A stretch of DNA of 27,442 nucleotides from JAVKFY01 sp040223615 (GTDB taxonomy: Bacteria > Pseudomonadota > Alphaproteobacteria > GCA-2731375). The position numbers and the translations under genes are program-made. The notes under the pieces were generated by a model. That model did not search any database and was not told the DNA's origin. It saw only the letters and a list, made by a program, of their open reading frames with translations. This document shows, piece by piece, positions 16,474 through 23,738 of this stretch. The DNA lies in contig JAVKFY010000078.1 of assembly GCA_040223615.1 (NCBI GenBank), positions 1 through 27,442 of the forward strand. Reading direction: 5' to 3'. Each line of letters begins with the position of its first letter. The first letter of the stretch is position 1.

Positions 16474-16821
16474 CTAGTCGAACCAAGTGGCTTGCAGTAC
16501 CACCAGGCCGATGATGATCAGATGCGTTAGGTTCCACAGCACCGCAATTGCCGTGCCAAGTAGCGCCCCGAACAAGAGCCCGAAGCCAGCGCCGACCAGC
16601 GCGCCGCCCCAGCTGACGTCGTAGCCCGGCAGGAAGGTCGACATGGCGGCCAGGTTGGGGCCGATGGGAACGCCGGGATCGGCGCCCTTGATCAACAGCA
16701 CGGCGGTCGCCAGGAACAGAACCAGCGCGAACACGACGGCTCCGCCAGCCGCCATGCCCGCCACCGATGCACGCGCGAACAGGGCCGGCACCAAGCCGGT
16801 GCTGCCGTTGGTCGTCGTCAT
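16474..16821 (-). CDS. Small membrane protein with one LPGY-type repeat unit
   Basis: A protein of about 115 residues from ATG 16821 (MTTTNGSTG), which has GGAGA 8 bases upstream. An in-frame ATG at 16845 would add 8 residues and is also possible. It contains one copy of the unit seen twice in the following gene: a hydrophobic helix (AAGGAVVFALVLFLATAVLL), a polar loop KGADPGVPIGPN, then STFLPGYDVSWGGALVG and a Gly/Ala-rich second helix. STFLPGYDVS can be compared directly with SHYLPGYHVS next door. It probably forms a complex with its neighbour. No known family is recognised and the function is unknown. Its start lies about 140 bases beyond the flippase stop, so a separate promoter is possible. 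Confidence 0.78.
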   Translation of the reverse strand: MTTTNGSTGLVPALFARASVAGMAAGGAVVFALVLFLATAVLLIKGADPGVPIGPNLAAMSTFLPGYDVSWGGALVGAGFGLLFGALLGTAIAVLWNLTHLIIIGLVVLQATWFD

Positions 16822-16901
16822 AGCGGGTGTCTCCAGCATGTTCATTCGCACATAAACTCCATCTCGAGGCCGAAGTCTGGCAAGGCGCCGCAGGGCACCT
16901 C

Positions 16902-16925
16902 GCCTGCCGTACGACGAGCGCAGGC
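16902..16925. repeat. 6-bp GC inverted repeat between flippase and LPGY genes
   Basis: GCCTGC at 16902-16907 pairs with GCAGGC at 16920-16925 over a 12-base loop, inside the gap between the flippase stop (16963) and the small membrane gene. There is no T-run after it on the minus strand, so it is not a classical terminator. It could be an attenuator or chance in GC-rich DNA. Confidence 0.25.
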
Positions 16926-16962
16926 GCAACCCACGGTCATCTTCCGCTAAAATTCTTCGTCA

Positions 16963-18333
16963 TTAGTTACGGGTTTGACTTGGCCGCAAAATGAAAAACA
17001 CTGGTGTGAGTACCCCCAGATTGCGCCAGACGACGAGTGCCATCGCCGACGACATCGCAACTTGTGAGATCAATGTGGCCACCGATGCACCAACCATGCC
17101 AAAGGATGGTATCAAGATGGCATTGAGCACCACGTTGGCGACGCAGGTTATGCTGATGCATATTGCGGAAACGCGCTCGTGGCCGCTCATCACCAGGACG
17201 AAGCTAGCCGGTCCAAGAACGGCCGCCATGAACTGTCCCATCGCAAGCAAGGTCAGGGCGGTGGTGCCGGCCAAGAACTCGTTGCCGAATAGCAACAACA
17301 CTTCCGCGCCGAAGAATACATAAAGCCCTGCGACTGGAAGCGCAAACGAGGTGGTCGCGCAGGCGGCGACGAACAGAAGCCTCTGCAAGGCTGCTTTGTC
17401 GCCGCGGGCCGACAGCACCGAAAGCCGCGGTGCCATTGCATACTGCAGCGCCTGGGTGCCGAAGGCGACGAGCAGCACCAGCCGCGTCGCCGCATTGTAG
17501 ATTCCGACGTCGCGACTTTCCGCTAGCACCCCCAGCATAACAACATCCGTACGCAGAATAATGATGTTGACGCTGGCCACGACAGACATGAGCAGGCCCG
17601 CCTTCACCCACGCGAAGGCCCGGTAGGTGCGTGGCCCGTGGCGCGCGGAGTCCGGCCAAGCGCCGGCCAAAAAGGCGGCAGCAAGCAACAGGGCGGCGAC
17701 CATCGATGTAACGTACATGGCGCCAGCCGATGACGCCGACAAATGTGCGCCGGGGACCATCGTGGCGAACACCATCACCAGCACGAGTAGCAGTGCTGGC
17801 TGTACGACCTGGATCGGGAGCAGGCTCTTGACCACCTGCTCAAGTCCACGCAATACGCTAATAAATAGGCTGGTGAAGACCAGTAGCGGCAACGCGAGGA
17901 TTACGATCGACAAGGTCACGCACATCTCGGAGTCGATCGAATCGCGCAACGCCCAGCATGCCCCAATCACCAAGCCGGTCAGCGTCAGCGAGGCTACGAG
18001 GGCGATGCCGTTGCCTTGCCAAAGCAGGCCGCGCAACTCGGGCCAGTTGCAGTTGTCGACGAGCCGGGCGACTTCTCGGGTGAACAGCTTGGCGAACCCC
18101 ATTGAACCGGGAATGCCGAGGATGGTGAGCAGGGCAACCGAGAAGGAGTAGGCGCCATACCCTGCGGCACCGAGCAAACGGGCAAGAAGCAGCGCCGTCG
18201 CGAAGCCGAGGACAGCGTTGATCCCCTGCAGCATGGCGGCCGACAGCGAACCGCGTGCGACAACGCCGAAGGGAGTGCGGGAGCGCAGGGCGCCGCATAG
18301 ACGGTGGTACACCCCCGGAGCGCCTGCCGTCAT
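16963..18333 (-). CDS. Wzx-like polysaccharide flippase (MATE/MurJ superfamily)
   Basis: A polytopic membrane protein of about 456 residues with roughly twelve or more hydrophobic helices. It belongs to the polysaccharide biosynthesis/flippase group that moves lipid-linked repeat units across the inner membrane. The N-terminal GINAVLGFATALLLARLLG, then GYGAYSFSVALLTILG, is the characteristic opening: a first amphipathic helix, then a Gly-rich second one. Later segments such as DVGIYNAATRLVLLVAFGTQ and MVGASVATLISQVAMS also fit. I chose ATG 18333 (MTAGAPGVYHRL); the ribosome-binding site is weak, and an in-frame GTG three codons earlier (18342) is possible. The frame extends to 18516 but the extra part looks non-coding. 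It is the first gene of the minus-strand operon and divergent from the sulfotransferase. Confidence 0.9.
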   Translation of the reverse strand: MTAGAPGVYHRLCGALRSRTPFGVVARGSLSAAMLQGINAVLGFATALLLARLLGAAGYGAYSFSVALLTILGIPGSMGFAKLFTREVARLVDNCNWPELRGLLWQGNGIALVASLTLTGLVIGACWALRDSIDSEMCVTLSIVILALPLLVFTSLFISVLRGLEQVVKSLLPIQVVQPALLLVLVMVFATMVPGAHLSASSAGAMYVTSMVAALLLAAAFLAGAWPDSARHGPRTYRAFAWVKAGLLMSVVASVNIIILRTDVVMLGVLAESRDVGIYNAATRLVLLVAFGTQALQYAMAPRLSVLSARGDKAALQRLLFVAACATTSFALPVAGLYVFFGAEVLLLFGNEFLAGTTALTLLAMGQFMAAVLGPASFVLVMSGHERVSAICISITCVANVVLNAILIPSFGMVGASVATLISQVAMSSAMALVVWRNLGVLTPVFFILRPSQTRN

Positions 18334-18549
18334 TGGCTGCACGCCGCAATTGGCTCCAGGTGGCCAGCGGACGCGGGAGCCGGTCGCGGATACTGCAGCC
18401 GGGATAAGAGCGGGCGCCTTGTTCTTCGCATGAGCCCCGCCACGCGTCCTCCCCCAGCGGCGGCACCGACGCGGCAATATCGCTTCCCAAGTGTACCCGG
18501 GTGGTGCGCAAAGCACATGTCGCCTAGCGTAACTGCAGGTTCATGGCTT

Positions 18550-18589
18550 GTCGTGTATCTTCCCCGGAGACTACACGGGGTCGTGTATC
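18550..18589 (+). promoter_or_regulatory. Direct repeat around an inverted repeat upstream of the sulfotransferase
   Basis: GTCGTGTATC occurs at 18550-18559 and again at 18580-18589, exactly 30 bases apart (about three helical turns). Between them CCCCG (18562-18566) and CGGGG (18576-18580) form an inverted repeat. The block ends about 15 bases before the sulfotransferase ATG, within the 271-base divergent gap to the flippase gene. The arrangement suggests a binding site for a dimeric or cooperative regulator. No convincing -35/-10 pair is visible. Confidence 0.45.
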
Positions 18590-18604
18590 GATCAAGAGGC
18601 GTCT

Positions 18605-19708
18605 ATGAGCGCGGACACCCAGTCAGCAACGTCCGAGAATGCGCCGCTGTTTATCGTTGGCTGCGGCCGGAGCGGCACCACCCTGCTTCGGCTCATGCTC
18701 AGTGCGCATTCCGCCCTAGCGATCCCCGAGGAATCCCACTTCATCTACCAGTTGGCGCGCAAGCGGGCTGCAGGCTTCTATCGCGGCGGCCTGGAACATC
18801 CTGCTTGTTGGGAACGGTTGCTTCAATTTTTCCATAATCATGAGTTTATCAATCGCTGGCGGATCGACATGTCAATGTTGATGCACCGTCTGCACGCGTT
18901 ACCCGACCGTAACTATCGCGACGTCTTCGAGACCGTGTTCGACAGCTACCGCGAGCGCGAAGGCAAGTCGATCTGGGGTGACAAGACGCCGATGCACGCC
19001 AACTACATGCTCCTCGTTCGTCACTTTTTTCCCAACGCGCGTTTCATCCACATCGTGCGCGATGGTCGCGAGGTCGCACTGTCGCTGATGACGCGCAAAT
19101 GGGGACCGCGCCACATCAGCCACGCCGGATATTATTGGAAGTGGTTGGTTCTCGCGGGCATGTCTGGTGGCCACGCGATCGGACCGGACAACTACAGGCA
19201 GATCCGCTTCGAGGATCTCGTCCGCGACCCGCATTCGGTCCTCCAAGCGCTCTGTCATTGGCTGCAGCTCGAGTTTGAGCCAGCGATACTGGACTATCAC
19301 AAGACCATCGCCGCACAAGATTATGCGGCGCACGGCGAGAAGGCGCGGCAACTTGGTCAGCCACTCGATACCTCGAAGTTGGATAGATGGAAGACGGCTA
19401 TGTCCGTGACCTATCAGGAAAGCGTGCTAAAGCAGGCCGGCGGACTTCTCGCCCATCTCGGATACGAGGCGCCGGCGATCAACCGATCGCAACAGGTCGA
19501 CCGAGCCCGAATTGAAGAGCTGCTTCGCCAACCGCCTACCTCGTTGCTTCCCACAAGCAGCCAGCCCATGGTGCATGGCCAGACCGCTGAGATCCGGCTA
19601 CTCGGAATGCGCGCCCGGCAAGCCTTGCAGTTCGCACGAGGTGACTACACGGCGTGGACGACAACCGGTATGCGATGGCAACAGAGCGTGGCGTCGCTGA
19701 TGCACTAA
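18605..19708 (+). CDS. PAPS-dependent sulfotransferase
   Basis: A 367-residue sulfotransferase-like protein that should transfer sulfate from PAPS to a glycan or glycolipid. The 5'-phosphosulfate-binding loop GCGRSGTTLL is at 19-28. WGDKTPMH (125-132) and the 3'-phosphate block RFIHIVRDGREVALS (147-161, R152 and S160) are both present. The start is ATG 18605, preceded by AAGAGG 5 bases upstream; the longer frame from 18548 lacks this. It has no signal peptide, so it acts in the cytoplasm, where PAPS is made. It is the only plus-strand gene in the first 25 kb, divergent from the flippase, and may be regulated separately. No PAPS-forming enzymes are in the window. A sulfated surface glycan is the natural inference, though a lipid or small-molecule acceptor is possible. 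Confidence 0.92.
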   Translation: MSADTQSATSENAPLFIVGCGRSGTTLLRLMLSAHSALAIPEESHFIYQLARKRAAGFYRGGLEHPACWERLLQFFHNHEFINRWRIDMSMLMHRLHALPDRNYRDVFETVFDSYREREGKSIWGDKTPMHANYMLLVRHFFPNARFIHIVRDGREVALSLMTRKWGPRHISHAGYYWKWLVLAGMSGGHAIGPDNYRQIRFEDLVRDPHSVLQALCHWLQLEFEPAILDYHKTIAAQDYAAHGEKARQLGQPLDTSKLDRWKTAMSVTYQESVLKQAGGLLAHLGYEAPAINRSQQVDRARIEELLRQPPTSLLPTSSQPMVHGQTAEIRLLGMRARQALQFARGDYTAWTTTGMRWQQSVASLMH

Positions 19709-19879
19709 GCGTCGCGGAAGATGCGCCGATCGCGCACCCAGATTTTAATCGTCTTGATCGTCGCGCTCGCCGCCACCAAAGGCCTTGCCGGTCGGTCTGG
19801 TGAACCCGCAGCCTGCTCTCTTGCCACAGTCCTGTCTTGGTCAAGCCAACCGATGTCCGCAAACGCGCCGAGAAAGGGG

Positions 19880-21628
19880 TCACTCGTTCACCTCGTAGAT
19901 GTAAAAGCTTCCTTGATAGAACTCGCTGAAATTCTCGTATATTAGAACAGTCCGGATACGTTCGGTAATTCTCGAACGTCTGAATTCGAAATGCATATCG
20001 GCGATATACCCGATCCCCCGATCTTTGATGTAGTCCTCGATCCTATCATCTCGCAAATAGGGCAGGTAATCGAACCCGTTAATCAATCCGTCCAGGTTGA
20101 CGACGCGGTGATTGCTAAAATAGCCAATTATCCCCGCATTCCAGGCGCCGATCAACTCGGTCTCCGGGATGTTCTTTTCGATCCATTGCGCCGCGAGATA
20201 CCATTGATCGTTTCCCGATGGGTTCCAGTCATAGACCGTTCGATCGTCCACCCAATAATGTTTTACGTGGAAGGTGCCCTGAGCCAATATCATTACGAAT
20301 ATTGCAATCGGCGCCACGATGCGCTGGTGCCGCACTGGGACGAACCGCCGTCCCACAAACGCGACCGCAGCAGCGGCAATCGTGGCAGAGAGGACCGAAA
20401 GGACAATTTCGTTCTCAATCAACCACCACTTCACCATGGCGTAGTCCAGTTGGTCTGGATAGAACATGACCGATGTAAGGGCATTGATCGCTCCGAAAAC
20501 CAGGACATACCAGAACACGCTGACGTGACGCAGTCGGTTCATTAGGAAGCGGAACCATTGCCGGGGTTGGCCGACACAAAGCGGTAGTATTACGACGGCT
20601 CCGCCATACAAAGCCAATGTCCCAAGAGGAACCCCGCTATCGCCATAGAAAAGTAGGCGACTTCCAGCAATCCACATTCCATCCATTAGCCGCGACGTGA
20701 CGAACCAAAGGACCTTCTCCAGTCCGCCCCAGTAGACGTGCTTCCAGAAAATGACCGTGAGCGGACCGTCAATATCTCTTCCCAAGGCGGATAACTCCGA
20801 CCGGATCGATTTCGCGGTGGCGCTGACGGGCAACAGATGCTCTGTGGTCAACCAATTATGGGCGAAGTACAACCCAACGACTAATGAAGCAAGTACGCCG
20901 GCGAGGAACGCGAGCCGTAGCCGAGAAGCAAAAGTGTGATTGCCACTGAAGAACAGAAGATGCAGCAGTAGAACGGGTATGAGAATGCCCGCATTCAGTC
21001 GCGACAGGGCAGTCAGGCCGAGCAATAAACCGAGCAAAACCGCCCGACGTGAATCCGGGCGCTGCAAGAATGAAACATGATAGTAGGCAACTGTCGCCAC
21101 TAGCATGAAGGCATAGAGGCCGCTTTCCATGCCCCAGGTACGCTGCCAGACAATCCCCATCGGCAGGAGGAAAGCACCTGCTGCCGCGATGCCGGTGCCC
21201 GTGGATACCTGACGCGCCAACAGACGGAATAGAATAAATGCAGAGGCAATGTTAGCGACGGCGGCCAGCCCCACGAAGAGGCGGGCTATGAGATATTTGT
21301 CATGTAAACCGACTAAGTCGAGGCCGGCGGCCACTACCGTGAGGATCAGGCCCCAGAGCGGTTGAACGCCATTGGTCGGGTGTAGTCCATCGAATGTCCA
21401 ATGACCGTGCTCGGCGAAATTTACGGCAATCTGAAAGTAGTAGAATGCGTCATCGCTGCGGTGAATGAACTTCTCGAACGGGACGAACGCGTGCGAAAGA
21501 ACCAGCACTGCGCCTAGGGCAAGCACCAGTCCGGTGCGGCGCCTCAATTCCTTGTCTTCACCTTGGAATTCGCCATCGCCTGTCGCGGAGTGGCGGGGCG
21601 ACGCCGTGTTGGACGTTTTGCGCATCAT
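19880..21628 (-). CDS. GT-C-like integral membrane glycosyltransferase (GT39/ArnT type)
   Basis: A 582-residue polytopic protein with about ten or more hydrophobic helices and a soluble C-terminal domain. HRSDDAFYYFQIAVNFAEHG (57-76) holds an Asp pair after the first helix, as in GT-C enzymes, where it is the catalytic region. LHPTNGVQPLWG follows. Such enzymes use polyprenyl-phosphate sugars and act on the periplasmic side. The start is ATG 21628, with GAGGGA 6 bases upstream; the ATG at 21646 has no such site. The gene is clearly richer in A+T than the operon to its left (one 60-base line near 20041 is 28/60 G+C; one near 10021 is 43/60). It converges with the sulfotransferase. Late decoration of the glycan is likely, but the sugar and acceptor are unknown. 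Confidence 0.8.
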   Translation of the reverse strand: MMRKTSNTASPRHSATGDGEFQGEDKELRRRTGLVLALGAVLVLSHAFVPFEKFIHRSDDAFYYFQIAVNFAEHGHWTFDGLHPTNGVQPLWGLILTVVAAGLDLVGLHDKYLIARLFVGLAAVANIASAFILFRLLARQVSTGTGIAAAGAFLLPMGIVWQRTWGMESGLYAFMLVATVAYYHVSFLQRPDSRRAVLLGLLLGLTALSRLNAGILIPVLLLHLLFFSGNHTFASRLRLAFLAGVLASLVVGLYFAHNWLTTEHLLPVSATAKSIRSELSALGRDIDGPLTVIFWKHVYWGGLEKVLWFVTSRLMDGMWIAGSRLLFYGDSGVPLGTLALYGGAVVILPLCVGQPRQWFRFLMNRLRHVSVFWYVLVFGAINALTSVMFYPDQLDYAMVKWWLIENEIVLSVLSATIAAAAVAFVGRRFVPVRHQRIVAPIAIFVMILAQGTFHVKHYWVDDRTVYDWNPSGNDQWYLAAQWIEKNIPETELIGAWNAGIIGYFSNHRVVNLDGLINGFDYLPYLRDDRIEDYIKDRGIGYIADMHFEFRRSRITERIRTVLIYENFSEFYQGSFYIYEVNE

Positions 21629-21857
21629 GAAGTCCCTCGAACGCATGGCCGCCGACGGCCGCAGCGCAGATCGCGCCGAACGATGCAACGCCGTCCGCGT
21701 CCGGATCGCTGTGTTGCAGCGCTGGCAACGCTGCATAGCGGTCTTCTCGGCAGCTTAGAAGAACGACCGACCAGATGGTGCGCCGCGCACCTCAGGCCGT
21801 CGGCGCCCTGCATGCTCCTGGTCGCACTGCACTCGCCCATGCCAGATGTCATCTCGC

Positions 21858-23390
21858 CTAGTGCCTGTCGACGACCTTGCTCAGATGCGCACCGAGGCGC
21901 AGTGCCAATTGGACAATCGTGAATGTCGGATTGGCGTGGCTGCTAGTCGAAAACACGCTGCTGCCGCAAACGAACAGGTTGTCATGGTTAAAAACCTTGA
22001 GATTCGAGTCGACGACGCCCCGTGTCGGCTCGCTGGCCATCCGTGTCGTGCCGATGTGGTGCATGCCGGTATACTGTTCTTCGTCGGGACCCGGAATGGG
22101 CAGGTCGTCGTCGAGAATCCAGTCGATGATCTGAATGCGTCCCCAGTCGTTGACGGCGAACTGACGCCCCAACTCCAGCGCACCGATGCGGATCGTCCGC
22201 CGGTCCGGCTCGCCGAAACGCCAGTCGAGTTTGATACGCGGCAGGCCGAAGCGGTCTTTCGCGGACGAAAGCGACACCCGGCTGTCATAATTCACGCCCT
22301 GTTCGGTGGCGATCGCTATGTTGCCATAGAAACAGTCCCACCAATTAGGTATCTGGCCGTTTACCGCCTCCACCAGCTGTGTGGAGAAGTCGGTACTACA
22401 AAGTTGGCGCTGAAGAAATGCCTTTATTCCATCACGGTTTCGCTTGATGTCCGCGTAGGGAAAAAGCCGCAGACTGAACCCAGGGATCTCCTTTTGCAAC
22501 ATGAAGCTCTTGGTCGGGGCAATCGCAACGACGTTGCGAGGTTTCTTGACGCCTTGGTCACGCAGGACCGCAGGCACTTCTGGATTGTCGCTATTCAGCA
22601 GATACCGGCCGACGCTGAAATGTGGATGATCGGAGAAAAATCGGCCCACCAAATCCTGCCGATTGCCAATCCCGGAGGCAGTTCCCTTGTTAATAGCCAG
22701 CAGTATTCGTGGGTTCTCCAAACCTCCGAGGCAAAGAACATAAGTTTTTGCTAGAATAATGATTGGCTCGTCGTCCACATAGTTGCGAAACTCGCATCGA
22801 ACGACTTGGCGACGATTCTCGGCCAGGACGATATCGGTTAGGTTGGCGTTAAGCACCAAGTGGATGTTCGCAGACGTTCTGAGTTCTGCGCCGAACTTCT
22901 CCGCGAAACGCGTCGGCGGGCTAAACAGCACGTTGAACACCTGTAGTGTGTCGTGGTGGAACGACAGTGGCGCCGACGGCTGTGTATCTGCCTTCGCAAT
23001 GTCCAAGATATCCAGGGTTTCGTCGTAGTAAGGGTCGAGGTCGGCCTTGCCGATTGGCCAGCCGCTCCACTCCTGATACGGCTTCGCTTCGAAGTCGTGC
23101 TCCGCCAGCGGAATGCACCAGCCGGCCCAGTGGTTCGACGTCCCACCGAAAAAGCGGAGTCTTGGGACCGTAAGGTCATGATAGGCGCGGCCGACGACCT
23201 CGCCTTCATACAGTTCCTGCGATGCGTCGGAATACTCGAGCCCGCCGCCTTCCATAAGAGCTACACTCAACCCCCGACGAGCGAGCGCCCTGGCCAAGGT
23301 GATCCCGGCAACCCCAGCACCGCACAGGCAAACGTCAAATTTGCGCGCCGCAAGCGTGCGGCTTTCTGCGCGATTGCCGTCAATGATCAC
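21858..23390 (-). CDS. GMC-type FAD oxidoreductase
   Basis: A 510-residue flavoprotein. The FAD motif CGAGVAGITLARALARRG lies around 23-40 (GAGVAG 24-29), followed by the strand end VALMEGGG. FFGGTSNHWAGWC is the flavin-contacting segment of the GMC group. The C-terminal substrate domain has MHHIGTTRM (443-451) and SSHANPTFT with H485 and N487, the catalytic His/Asn pair of the family. GMC enzymes oxidise alcohol groups of sugars or other alcohols. The protein has no signal peptide of its own. It starts at GTG 23390 after a GGGGGCG stretch, 10 bases after a small gene encoding a Tat-signal-like peptide, which could carry it to the periplasm (inference). Codon use is AT-richer than in the main operon. 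The substrate is unknown. Confidence 0.88.
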   Translation of the reverse strand: MIIDGNRAESRTLAARKFDVCLCGAGVAGITLARALARRGLSVALMEGGGLEYSDASQELYEGEVVGRAYHDLTVPRLRFFGGTSNHWAGWCIPLAEHDFEAKPYQEWSGWPIGKADLDPYYDETLDILDIAKADTQPSAPLSFHHDTLQVFNVLFSPPTRFAEKFGAELRTSANIHLVLNANLTDIVLAENRRQVVRCEFRNYVDDEPIIILAKTYVLCLGGLENPRILLAINKGTASGIGNRQDLVGRFFSDHPHFSVGRYLLNSDNPEVPAVLRDQGVKKPRNVVAIAPTKSFMLQKEIPGFSLRLFPYADIKRNRDGIKAFLQRQLCSTDFSTQLVEAVNGQIPNWWDCFYGNIAIATEQGVNYDSRVSLSSAKDRFGLPRIKLDWRFGEPDRRTIRIGALELGRQFAVNDWGRIQIIDWILDDDLPIPGPDEEQYTGMHHIGTTRMASEPTRGVVDSNLKVFNHDNLFVCGSSVFSTSSHANPTFTIVQLALRLGAHLSKVVDRH

Positions 23391-23400
23391 CGAGCGCCCC

Positions 23401-23679
23401 CTAGCTCAAGTCGCTTCGACGGAGCACCCAGCCGCGCACCACGACAATATCCGAGTCCGCTGCATCCGGAACTGCCGGACGCTCCTCGCCGATCCTGAAG
23501 GCAACCACCGCAATTCCCAATCCCACAAAGCGCCATAGAAACGCTCTGCGACAGAACGACAACTCCCACTGCCTGCGGCTCTTACCAGGCGGTTTCCGCG
23601 GACCGTCCTCCCGAGGCGACGTCGACCTTGACTCGCAGCGCCGCTTGTCGATAGAGATTCGTGATTGGATACACCGCAT
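23401..23679 (-). CDS. Small Tat-signal-like protein upstream of the GMC gene
   Basis: A small ORF of up to 92 residues that fills the gap between two clear genes and stops 10 bases before the GMC start. CRRAFLWRF (43-51) matches the twin-arginine pattern R-R-x-F-L, followed by the hydrophobic stretch FVGLGIAVVAF. After it comes a short mature part ending VVVRGWVLRRSDLS. The real start could be the TTG at 23562, giving 53 residues with the arginines near the N-terminus, as a Tat signal would have. Third positions are mostly G or C, consistent with coding. Small Tat-signal subunits are known partners of some periplasmic GMC-type dehydrogenases. This protein could be one, but no named family is recognised. 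Confidence 0.5.
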   Translation of the reverse strand: MRCIQSRISIDKRRCESRSTSPREDGPRKPPGKSRRQWELSFCRRAFLWRFVGLGIAVVAFRIGEERPAVPDAADSDIVVVRGWVLRRSDLS

Positions 23680-23738
23680 GTTGACTGTTTCTCACCATCG
23701 TCAGCCTGCGCCAGCTTCACGCAAATCGCCGCTTGATA

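Noticed and set aside
19722..19746. Possible terminator: TGCGC/GCGCA hairpin followed by TTTT in the convergent gap
   Set aside because: The stem is only 5 bp and the T-run is separated from it by 6 bases; too weak to annotate.
19721..19945. Plus-strand ORF of 74 residues with a signal-peptide-like start after the sulfotransferase
   Set aside because: It overlaps the 3' end of the GT-C-like gene, has no convincing ribosome-binding site, and the part after the hydrophobic stretch looks random.
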